Source: Phaeocystidibacter marisrubri (lineage in GTDB: Bacteria; Bacteroidota; Bacteroidia; Flavobacteriales; Schleiferiaceae). Taken from it: a DNA stretch of 64,000 nucleotides. This document shows, piece after piece, positions 53,131 through 60,305 of this stretch; position 1 is the first letter of the stretch, and every line of letters begins with the position of its first letter. Position numbers and translations under genes: made by a program. The notes under the pieces are model-generated. The model saw only the letters and a list, made by a program, of their open reading frames with translations, made no database searches and was not told the origin of the DNA. The DNA lies in assembly GCF_008933165.1 (NCBI RefSeq), contig NZ_WBVQ01000002.1, forward strand, positions 124,001-188,000, given 5' to 3'.

Positions 53131-53697
53131 AGACTTGAGAGGATAGAGAACTAACATTTTCAACAATCTTTTCACAAGAGTAGAGCCTAGGAGACCAACA
53201 ACTCCTGAACTCGTTCTGTGAGAGTCGAGCCTAAAATGCCTTAGTTGAAACCTCATCTCAAGAAACAGAGCCCATTAAGGGATCCCAATCCTAAGCAAAT
53301 ACTCACCTAATTTCCAACCGCGTAAAATTGAACACTTCCTGCACCATCAACTCTATGAGCCTTATTCCTTGGTCACACTCATTCCAATTTAGAAGCGTAA
53401 CCACCGAAAACCTCTACATCCCTATTGAAACGCATACAGACTTAATACTTGATGACGAACTCATTCATGGCTTATACATTAAATTAGGTTTGATCGACTC
53501 AAGATAAAATCCGCTTATTCAAAACTTCAGATCTCAAGCACCCCACTTACTGATTTAACCACATTTAAGTAAGAACTGACAGAAATCAAACCATACTCAG
53601 ATGTGGGGAATACCGTTGCTAGGAAGTATGTATTTTTACGGCTTCTAAGAGAGAATGAAAAAAGGCTTTGCGCCAGCATCTGCCATCTACTCAATCT
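53131..53697. other. Long gene-poor space before rpsF
   Basis: Apart from the 50-codon frame listed separately, no gene, RNA or repeat of the dispersed C-rich family is seen in this ~570 nt. It is A/C-rich with no clear hairpin-plus-T terminator for either side. A CTTACT..AAGTAAG inverted repeat lies near 53550-53575. It might hold a decayed gene. Confidence 0.35.
53355..53507 (+). CDS. Possible 50-aa small protein
   Basis: An open frame from ATG to TAA of 50 codons (MSLIPWSHSFQFRSV..IKLGLIDSR), too short for routine gene finding. TAAAATTG, near the -7 consensus, lies about 25 nt upstream. The composition is ordinary and it could be the remnant of a longer gene. Support is weak. Confidence 0.25.
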   Translation: MSLIPWSHSFQFRSVTTENLYIPIETHTDLILDDELIHGLYIKLGLIDSR

Positions 53698-53729
53698 CTT
53701 GCATAAACCACATCATTATTCTATCTTTG
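53698..53729 (+). promoter_or_regulatory. Promoter of the rpsF-rpsR-rplI operon
   Basis: TTGC at 53699-53702, a 19-nt spacer, then TATCTTTG at 53722-53729. This leaves a 5' leader of roughly 45 nt before the rpsF ATG. The good match supports the ATG at 53778 as the true start. Confidence 0.75.
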
Positions 53730-53777
53730 CCGCCCGATTTACGAATAAACGTGAATCGTGTTCAAATTCAACTATTT

Positions 53778-54116
53778 ATGAACCAGTACGAGACCGTTTT
53801 CATTTTGAATCCCGTCTTATCTGATGAACAGGTAAGGGAAGCGGCAGACAAGTATCTCGACATTCTTAAGAAGAATGGTGCAGAGATCATCAATCATGAA
53901 AATTGGGGATTGAAGAAATTCGCTTACCCAATTGAAAAAAAGAAGAGTGGTTTTTACCACCTTGTTGAATTCACAGCTCCAGGTGCGGCTATCGCTCCAT
54001 TGGAAGTAGAAATGAAGCGTGACGAGCGTATCATGCGTTTCTTGACCGTTAAGATGGACAAGTACGGTGTGGAGTACGCAGATAAGCGTCGCAAGAAGCA
54101 AAAGTCTAACGCCTAA
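53778..54116 (+). CDS. rpsF: 30S ribosomal protein S6
   Basis: A 112-aa ribosomal protein. [35 protein letters not shown] and [16 protein letters not shown] are all S6 hallmarks. The start is the ATG at 53778; a long frame upstream is not conserved and spans the promoter. First gene of the rpsF-rpsR-rplI operon, in the order found across bacteria but without the ssb or priB gene that some lineages insert. Confidence 0.97.
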   Translation: MNQYETVFILNPVLSDEQVREAADKYLDILKKNGAEIINHENWGLKKFAYPIEKKKSGFYHLVEFTAPGAAIAPLEVEMKRDERIMRFLTVKMDKYGVEYADKRRKKQKSNA

Positions 54117-54128
54117 TTCTAGAGTATC

Positions 54129-54422
54129 ATGAATCTGGAGCAAACAGCACAAGCCTCTTCACAGAGCGAAATCCGCTACCTTCAGCCGATCAGCATTGAC
54201 ACCGGCATCAAGGAAAAGTATTGTCGTTTCAAGAAGTACGGCATCAAGCACATCGACCACAAGGATCCTGAGTTCCTTCTTCGTTTCGTAAACGAGCAAG
54301 GTAAAATCCTTCCACGTCGTATCACAGGAACTTCACTTAAGTATCAACGCAAATTGTCAGTTGCCATCAAGCGTGCTCGTCACCTAGGCCTTATGCCATA
54401 CGTGGCTGACAACTTGAAATAA
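54129..54422 (+). CDS. rpsR: 30S ribosomal protein S18
   Basis: A 97-aa protein. The core [46 protein letters not shown] is the S18 signature. It pairs with S6 in the platform of the small subunit. The N-terminal ~20 residues are a variable extension. 12 nt after rpsF, 9 nt before rplI. Confidence 0.97.
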   Translation: MNLEQTAQASSQSEIRYLQPISIDTGIKEKYCRFKKYGIKHIDHKDPEFLLRFVNEQGKILPRRITGTSLKYQRKLSVAIKRARHLGLMPYVADNLK

Positions 54423-54431
54423 GGGTTTACC

Positions 54432-54884
54432 ATGGATATCATTCTCATTCAAGACGTAGAGAACCTTGGATTCAAGGACGAAGTGGTAACAGTAAAAGAC
54501 GGCTACGGTCGTAACTACTTGATCCCTTCAGGAAAAGCTCGTTTAGCTACTGAATCAGCAAAGAAAGTTCTAGCAGAAAACCTTCGTCAGCGCGCTCACA
54601 AAGAGGCGAAGATGATCGAAGACGCGAAAACAATCGCTGATAACCTTCAGAAAGCTGAACTTAAGATTTCTGCTAAAGCTGGTAAAAACGGTAAACTCTT
54701 CGGAGCCATTACCAATAGCAGCTTGGCTGATGAACTTGCCAAAATGGGTTACGAAGTGGATCGTCGCTTCATCCAAATCCTTGGTGGTTCTATCAAAAAC
54801 GTTGGAAAGCACACTGCTAAAATGCGCCTTCACCGTGAGGTGAGCTTCGACTACAACTTCGAAGTAGTTGGAACCGACGCGTAA
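54432..54884 (+). CDS. rplI: 50S ribosomal protein L9
   Basis: A 150-aa protein with N-terminal domain MDIILIQDVENLGFKDEVVTVKDGYGRNYLIP and the long linking helix, then the C-terminal domain (GKLFGAITNSSLADEL). It binds 23S rRNA near the L1 stalk. Full length, with a terminator after it. Confidence 0.97.
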   Translation: MDIILIQDVENLGFKDEVVTVKDGYGRNYLIPSGKARLATESAKKVLAENLRQRAHKEAKMIEDAKTIADNLQKAELKISAKAGKNGKLFGAITNSSLADELAKMGYEVDRRFIQILGGSIKNVGKHTAKMRLHREVSFDYNFEVVGTDA

Positions 54885-54910
54885 GCAGTAACCATCAGCT
54901 TTGTTTATTG

Positions 54911-54947
54911 CGATCTGTCCCGCCTTTTGGCGGGACTTCGCTTTTTA
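54911..54947 (+). terminator. Rho-independent terminator of the S6-S18-L9 operon
   Basis: GTCCCGCC / GGCGGGAC (54918-54937) with a TTTT loop, an outer GCGA/TCGC extension, and a final CTTTTTA. It lies about 27 nt after the rplI stop. Confidence 0.9.
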
Positions 54948-55022
54948 TACCCCTACCTCATCGAAAGGCTTGCGATTTGAAGTGCTTAGATTGTACCTTG
55001 TGTCGTCTAAGTCCTTTTCAGC

Positions 55023-56942
55023 ATGAGCCAAAATTCTAGAGCTACCACCACCCTTGGTTGGATTCTTATCATCGCATTCGGATTAACTCCCATCATCAAG
55101 CATACGGGAATAACGGAGCACTTCCTTATCATCCGAACTTTAGTCTGGTCTGCTCTCCTATCAGGCGCTGGAATTTTCATTTTTTCCAAGAACAAATCGG
55201 AAACAAAAATTCCGATCCTCTCTATTCTCTGGCTCGTTTTTACTGCATGGATGACCCTCACAGGATTCATCGCGGAGATTTACAGCTCGCCAGAATGGCT
55301 CCTCACCTCTTCCCGTTTCGCACTGTATGGCGCCGTCCTTCTTCTAGGTAGCGTGGCCATCCAAAGAAAGTATCTCACCTACCGAGATTTTTCTAGAGGA
55401 TTGGTGGTTTATGGTATTGTAGGAGGTGCCCTCGGACTAGGCGCATACTTGCAAGTGGAAGATCTCCTCAACATCCGAGCTCCATTTGGACATAAGAACT
55501 TTCTAAGTGCTGCCATGCTGCTCAGCGCTGCTGGCTCTCTTTATTCCCTTTGGGACAAAGACAAACGTTGGAAGAACGGCGCAATGCTGTCTCTTGGTCT
55601 CAGCGTTTTGTTGATTATCCTCTTAAAGACCAGAGGCGTTTGGATAGGCACTTTCGCAGCCACCATTTTCTTGTTGGTGGGAGTGATTGTCTTTAAGGTA
55701 AAAGACGCTGAAAAGACACTCATCCCTACCAAAGTCATTGGAATCGTCTTTGGAATCATCCTCATGGGATTGGTTGGTGTTTCAGGACTATCTAAGTCGA
55801 AGGATACCGTTGTTGCATCCGACAATATTGAACTTCGCTTCTTGTACTGGAGCCATTCTATGAAGATGGTTGCAGAACATCCTCTGGAAGGCGTTGGCGC
55901 AGGTCAATGGAAAATTAACTTTCCAAAATACGGCCTCGCTCATACCAACACGAGAGTATCCAATGGCGAAACGGCCATGCTTAGACCACACAATGATTAT
56001 GTGTGGATGTTTGCAGAAGGAGGAATTCCAGGTGGACTACTCTACATCGTTTTCTTTGGAGGAGTTATGGGAATGGGAATACTGAAACTCAAGAAATCAC
56101 AAGACCGCGAAGAACACAAAATCCTCCTCTCTTCTGTGGCCCTTTTTATTGGGTTCTCCGCCTACGCTATGGGCGAGTTCCCGATTGAGAGAGTTGATCT
56201 GGCTATTCCTGCCATGTTTGCAGCAGCGTTCATTCTTCACGAAACGAAATCGTATCACTTCAAAGCATCTGCTGCCAATGGACTGATTCTCGTTCTTGCC
56301 CTGTTTAGCACTTTCGTTACTGGAAGACGATTCCCTCAGGAAGCAAAGGTTTCCATCATCAATATTGGGAATGACAACCAAGACCCCGTGCAAATCTTAA
56401 ACACGTATAAAGACGTAGATCTAGACATTGTGGATGTGGATTACGTTGCAAATCCCATCCCTTACTTTGCGGGGCTTTCCAATTCTGTAACCGCTACCAT
56501 GCGTGGGCATGATCCGAGGTTATTTGCTGAAGCTGAATCGGCTTTTGAACGCGCACTAGAGATTCATCCATGGCATGTGGCAACCTATTCTCAATACGGC
56601 AAAATGTACTTCTACCAAAAGAAATACGATAAAGCCATGGAGATGTACAATAAGGGATTAGAGATCAGTCCGTTTAACATCACTATTCGCCTTGACAAAG
56701 CCACCATCTTTATGGAAACAGGCAATGCAGAAGGTGCTGCACTCATGATGTTGAGTATAGTGGGACAAGATCAAAATCCGAAGTATCAAAACCTAGTGGT
56801 TCAGTCGCTTCGCCGCATTCGTGGACCGATAAAAAACACAGAGATTCAGCAATTTATCTCCAGTGTGAATATCGCTGAAATGAAAGATCCCCAACTCTAC
56901 AATGCCTTCATCCGTTATAGAGACAGTATCAAGGCCCAATAA
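55023..56942 (+). CDS. O-antigen ligase-family membrane protein with C-terminal TPR repeats
   Basis: A 639-aa protein. The first ~430 residues hold about ten to twelve hydrophobic helices. In the large periplasmic loop, YWSHSMKMVAEHPLEGVGAGQWKINFPKYG and RPHNDYVWMFAEGG follow the Wzy/WaaL pattern (ligase or polymerase of polysaccharides). The last ~180 residues contain tetratricopeptide repeats (HPWHVATYSQYGKMYFYQKKYDKAMEMYNKGLEISPFN). Function: joins a lipid-linked glycan to its acceptor, or glycosylates protein, in the periplasm. It follows the ribosomal terminator with its own start region TTGTACCTTGTG. Confidence 0.87.
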   Translation: MSQNSRATTTLGWILIIAFGLTPIIKHTGITEHFLIIRTLVWSALLSGAGIFIFSKNKSETKIPILSILWLVFTAWMTLTGFIAEIYSSPEWLLTSSRFALYGAVLLLGSVAIQRKYLTYRDFSRGLVVYGIVGGALGLGAYLQVEDLLNIRAPFGHKNFLSAAMLLSAAGSLYSLWDKDKRWKNGAMLSLGLSVLLIILLKTRGVWIGTFAATIFLLVGVIVFKVKDAEKTLIPTKVIGIVFGIILMGLVGVSGLSKSKDTVVASDNIELRFLYWSHSMKMVAEHPLEGVGAGQWKINFPKYGLAHTNTRVSNGETAMLRPHNDYVWMFAEGGIPGGLLYIVFFGGVMGMGILKLKKSQDREEHKILLSSVALFIGFSAYAMGEFPIERVDLAIPAMFAAAFILHETKSYHFKASAANGLILVLALFSTFVTGRRFPQEAKVSIINIGNDNQDPVQILNTYKDVDLDIVDVDYVANPIPYFAGLSNSVTATMRGHDPRLFAEAESAFERALEIHPWHVATYSQYGKMYFYQKKYDKAMEMYNKGLEISPFNITIRLDKATIFMETGNAEGAALMMLSIVGQDQNPKYQNLVVQSLRRIRGPIKNTEIQQFISSVNIAEMKDPQLYNAFIRYRDSIKAQ

Positions 56943-56994
56943 TTTTCAGAGGCCTTCTACACGATTAATTAAACACATTCGTTAAATTCGTACC

Positions 56995-57096
56995 GTGAAC
57001 ACTTCGAAGCAGTATACAATTCAATTCGGTCACCGCAATTTTATGTGGGTGATGAATTGTATTTGCATACCGCAGGAGTGCCTCACATCACGTTAA
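56995..57096 (+). CDS. Possible 33-aa peptide within the 57-kb transcript
   Basis: A GTG-initiated frame of 33 codons (MNTSKQYTIQFGHRNF..IPQECLTSR), with three cysteines in the last third. It overlies the 57014-57062 hairpin and lies before the terminator at 57121. It could be a leader peptide, or chance. Very weak support. Confidence 0.2.
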   Translation: MNTSKQYTIQFGHRNFMWVMNCICIPQECLTSR

Positions 57097-57158
57097 GTGA
57101 CCCGAAAAAGACAATCAGAGAAAGAGGTGCTTCCGCAAGGAATCACCTCTTTTTTTTT
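57014..57158 (+). ncRNA. Putative small structured RNA or attenuator ending in a terminator
   Basis: Two inverted repeats make this stand out. The first has ATACAATTC (57014-57022) pairing with GAATTGTAT (57054-57062) and an inner TCACC/GGTGA. The second is the terminator hairpin at 57121-57158. Nothing here resembles a known RNA family by eye. The whole 366-nt gap (56943-57308) otherwise holds only A/T-rich DNA; the terminator may also act as an attenuator for the gene at 57309. Confidence 0.35.
57121..57158 (+). terminator. Strong hairpin terminator in the 57-kb gap
   Basis: AAAGAGGTG / CACCTCTTT with an inner TTCC/GGAA around a GCAA loop, followed by a run of T. It does not sit next to a known gene end, since the O-antigen ligase stops 180 nt earlier, which is why a small transcript before it is suspected. 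Confidence 0.85.
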
Positions 57159-57308
57159 AACCCAAAATCTGTAAACAATGTCCATTCAAATTTTTGCAAT
57201 CATGAAACAAATGATGAATCAAGTCTGTGGTAATCAACGAAATCACTATTGGAACACCGCTTCGAACCGTCCTGAATCCAGTGTATTATCCCCCATACCC
57301 TTACTATT

Positions 57309-57707
57309 ATGAAAGACTTATTGAAAAGCATCAAAGCCGAAACCAGTAACACCTTCAGCAGAACTTTCGAGGTTACTGCTCCAAAAGCCGATTCCAACGG
57401 CAAACTGAAGCTTTGGGAACTCCTTCAAGAGATTGAAGAAAGCACCAAAGAACCGTGTCAAACACTCATCAGTGTTGCACCTGAATACGAGAAATTCAGA
57501 AGACGCGTAGAACTCGACAAGTTTGATGACGCCCAAGTTGGCGACACTGTAGAACTTCTCGCACGCTTCTACTCCTCCGAAAAAAGACAAGTAAAACTGC
57601 GGGTATTTGTCCGCATACTAAAAGGCCCGAAGCGAACCTCAAAGGTTGCCCGGGCCGAATATATGTTTGAAGCTGTTCACGAAAATCAACTCGCGAAAGC
57701 TGGTTGA
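57309..57707 (+). CDS. Hotdog/acyl-CoA thioesterase-like protein
   Basis: A 132-aa protein with no signal peptide. KLKLWELLQEIEESTKEPCQTLIS followed by a strand pattern (RRVELDKFDDAQVGDTVELLARFYSSEKRQVKLRVFVRI) resembles the hotdog fold of acyl-CoA or acyl-ACP thioesterases, where a long helix is wrapped by a sheet; the VGDTVEL turn is typical. The catalytic residue is not clear, so the exact reaction is unknown. It ends 3 nt from the convergent exonuclease gene. Confidence 0.6.
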   Translation: MKDLLKSIKAETSNTFSRTFEVTAPKADSNGKLKLWELLQEIEESTKEPCQTLISVAPEYEKFRRRVELDKFDDAQVGDTVELLARFYSSEKRQVKLRVFVRILKGPKRTSKVARAEYMFEAVHENQLAKAG

Positions 57708-57710
57708 AGT

Positions 57711-58472
57711 TTAAGATAGAACAACTCCAACAGGACAGTGATCGGAGCCTTCAACTTCATTGAGGATGAAGGCTTCTTTCACTTTGCTCTCCAAGCTTTC
57801 CGAAACGAGGAAGTAATCCAAGCGCCAGCCAATATTCTTCTCTCTTGCTCCTCCTCGGTAACTCCACCAAGAGTATTTCACCTCATCAGGATGAAGAGAA
57901 CGGAATGTATCAATCATACCTGACTCCAAAAAGCGAGTCATCCCATCAATTTCAGTTTGAGTATAACCCGCCGTTTTGTTGTAGTTCGACTTCGGGCGGG
58001 CAATGTCAATCTCACGATGAGCTACGTTTAAGTCGCCACACCAAATCACGGGTTTAGATTCTTCCAATCCTTTTAAGTAATTCAGCATCGCTACATCCCA
58101 TTCACTGCGATAATCCAATCGCTTCAATCCATTTCCAGAATTTGGAACATAGGTTGTAACGAGGTAATGTTCGTCAAACTCACAGGTAATCACTCTTCCT
58201 TCTGTATCGTGTTCTTCTATACCAATGCCGTAAGACACGGATAGTGGTTTCACTTTTGTCAGAATAGCGGTACCAGAATACCCTTTCCGCTCTGCCCCAA
58301 CGGCGTAAACAGAATACTCTTCTAACTCAGCGACGGCTTCTTCTACTTGCTCGGGAGTTGCTTTCGTTTCTTGCAGACAAATCGCGTCTACCTCCATCGC
58401 CTTTACGGCTTCGGCAAAACCTTTCTTCGCAACAGCTCTTACACCGTTAACATTCCAAGACACATACTTCAT
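57711..58472 (-). CDS. xth: Exodeoxyribonuclease III (AP endonuclease)
   Basis: A 253-aa enzyme of the EEP family. It shows SWNVNGVRAVAKKGF, ICLQETKA, CGDLNVAHREIDIARPK and the final EGSDHCPVGVVL, all metal and catalytic motifs. It cuts DNA at abasic sites and trims 3' ends in base-excision repair. Length normal. TATCTTGC, near the -7 consensus, lies about 30 nt upstream on its strand. Confidence 0.95.
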   Translation of the reverse strand: MKYVSWNVNGVRAVAKKGFAEAVKAMEVDAICLQETKATPEQVEEAVAELEEYSVYAVGAERKGYSGTAILTKVKPLSVSYGIGIEEHDTEGRVITCEFDEHYLVTTYVPNSGNGLKRLDYRSEWDVAMLNYLKGLEESKPVIWCGDLNVAHREIDIARPKSNYNKTAGYTQTEIDGMTRFLESGMIDTFRSLHPDEVKYSWWSYRGGAREKNIGWRLDYFLVSESLESKVKEAFILNEVEGSDHCPVGVVLS

Positions 58473-58547
58473 GATAGGAAAATTGCATTTGAATCAGCAA
58501 GATACTTCGACGAGATGAATTGACCCATTCTGTACGTACATTGCAGT

Positions 58548-59234
58548 ATGAAATATGCAGCTTTTCTACTCCCTCTTTTAGCGCTGGCTTGTACACGCAT
58601 TCCTAGTAATGCCACTAAAATAGAAGCCGAAAGTGCACATTATAAGATGTTTATTGAAGATAATGGTGTGCTGTCTCAAACTCCAATTGAAGTATTTATC
58701 CATATCGTACCCACGGATGATGGATTCTTGCGCACACAGTCGATGGTTGCAGAAGGGCTTCACTTTGAAGACACCTTGAAACTCGATCATTGGGGACGTC
58801 CACTTAAACATGTGAATCACCAAGGCAGTAAAAAGACACAGATTGAGTATTCGCGTGAATCAGCCAGTGTTAGCCAAGGCGGCGACTTTATCCCTTACCC
58901 TATCTTACCGGGCACCATAGATGCCATCCAGCTGGATTTACTGCTGAGTAAAATCGATACGATAAAGGACACCATCGACCTTCCTATCTTTAACTCCACT
59001 TCTGGAGATATTGTGTTTTATCAAGTATCGGAGATTAAGAAAGACTCTCTAAATAGCCATTTTACTTCCTTTGAAAAAATCCCAGTCGCCCACCGCTTTG
59101 CCGTTGCTCCAGGCCACATCTACGAAGCGTGGTACAATGAAAAATTTATCCTCCCCATTAAAACACGTGTCACTTCAGCAGGTTCTACCTACGTTTATTG
59201 GAAGTTAGGAAAAGAGCCCGTTAGATGGCAGTGA
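58548..59234 (+). CDS. Lipoprotein of unknown function
   Basis: A 228-aa protein with signal and lipobox (LLALACTR). Mature region beta-rich, with HYKMFIEDNGVLSQTPIEVFIHIVP, SQGGDFIPYPILPGTIDAIQLDLLL and a C-terminal YNEKFILPIKTRVTSAGSTYVYWKLG strand region. This resembles large beta-sheet envelope proteins that bind lipids (for example LolA/DUF3108-like), but I am not sure. TACATTGC lies just upstream of the ATG. It overlaps the next gene's stop by 14 nt (convergent). Confidence 0.7.
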   Translation: MKYAAFLLPLLALACTRIPSNATKIEAESAHYKMFIEDNGVLSQTPIEVFIHIVPTDDGFLRTQSMVAEGLHFEDTLKLDHWGRPLKHVNHQGSKKTQIEYSRESASVSQGGDFIPYPILPGTIDAIQLDLLLSKIDTIKDTIDLPIFNSTSGDIVFYQVSEIKKDSLNSHFTSFEKIPVAHRFAVAPGHIYEAWYNEKFILPIKTRVTSAGSTYVYWKLGKEPVRWQ

Positions 59235-60207
59235 GATGATTCTCCAAGTGTTTCGCAATGACCTCTGCGTGAACACGACTGTTTTCAATGAACCATTTAT
59301 TGGTTTCCATTCCGCCACAAATCACGCCCGCAAGATGGATTCCGCTCACATTGGTCTCCATGGTATCAGAGTCATAGATGGGTTTTCGCAGTCCATCCTC
59401 ACTTTGCTGTATTCCCAACTTGCTCAAGAATGAGTAGTCGGGTTCATAGCCCGTTAAGGCCAATACAAAGTCGTTTTCAATCTCTTTCTCTCCCTCGGGT
59501 GTTTGAATCCGAATGGAATGATCTCGGATTTCAAGTACTTCAGAATGAAAGTAGGCCTTGATGCTCCCTTCTTCAATGCGGTTTTCAATATCTGGTTTAA
59601 CCCAGTATTTAACCCGGTCACCAATTTCACCCTTGCGGACAATCATGGTGACTTCCGCCCCCTTGCGCCAACATTCGAGTGCTGCGTCCACGGCGGAATT
59701 CATAGCTCCAATCACGGCCAACTTTTGCCCGTAATATGGGTGAGCCTCTCGGTAGTAGTGCTGCACTTTAGGCAGCTCCTCACCAGGAATATTCAAGCGA
59801 TGTGCAATGTCGTAGAATCCGGTGGCAATGATGATTTTCTTCGCGGTGTAGGATGATTTTGAAGTTTGGACGGAGAACGCTCCATCTTCTCCTGTAATCT
59901 CTTCAACCGACTCATAAAGTGCCAGATTTAACTTCCAAGATTGAGCCACCCTCCGGTAATATTCAAGGGCTTCACTTCGGGTCGGTTTGTGGTTGTGGCT
60001 TATAAAGGGAACATCTCCTATTTCAAGCTTGTCGCTTGTGGAGAAAAAGGTCATTCCCAATGGATAATTATAAAGCGATTGAACGAGAGGACCTTTGTCT
60101 ATAATAACGTAGTTCCATCCTCGCTTTTGAGCTTCTATTCCACATGCTAGCCCAATGGGTCCTGCCCCAACAATAACTATATCGTACACTACTTGCCTTT
60201 CTATCAT
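59221..60207 (-). CDS. ypdA: YpdA-type pyridine nucleotide-disulfide oxidoreductase
   Basis: A 328-aa FAD/NAD(P)H enzyme. It has DIVIVGAGPIGLACGIEAQKRG at the start, PLGMTFFSTSDKLEIGDVPF, the second Rossmann AVIGAMNSAVDAALECWRKGAEVT, and the C-terminal FAD site FVLALTGYEPD / GIHLAGVICGG. There is no CxxC, as in YpdA, the putative bacillithiol disulfide reductase. The ATG at 60207 is chosen from the position of the Rossmann fold. A longer frame from 60309 would overlap the helicase stop as ATGA and add 34 residues. Confidence 0.87.
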   Translation of the reverse strand: MIERQVVYDIVIVGAGPIGLACGIEAQKRGWNYVIIDKGPLVQSLYNYPLGMTFFSTSDKLEIGDVPFISHNHKPTRSEALEYYRRVAQSWKLNLALYESVEEITGEDGAFSVQTSKSSYTAKKIIIATGFYDIAHRLNIPGEELPKVQHYYREAHPYYGQKLAVIGAMNSAVDAALECWRKGAEVTMIVRKGEIGDRVKYWVKPDIENRIEEGSIKAYFHSEVLEIRDHSIRIQTPEGEKEIENDFVLALTGYEPDYSFLSKLGIQQSEDGLRKPIYDSDTMETNVSGIHLAGVICGGMETNKWFIENSRVHAEVIAKHLENHLTAI

Positions 60208-60305
60208 TTTTCTAGACGAATATTCTGTAACCTCTTTCTCGAAAATGAGAACAGCTCCGTTAACATTCGTTCTACCTACTTGCAACAGGTTACTAGTGGC
60301 TATGT

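Noticed and set aside
57045-57233. 62-aa plus-strand open frame
   Set aside because: It runs straight through the terminator hairpin and T run at 57121-57158, so it is unlikely to be translated.
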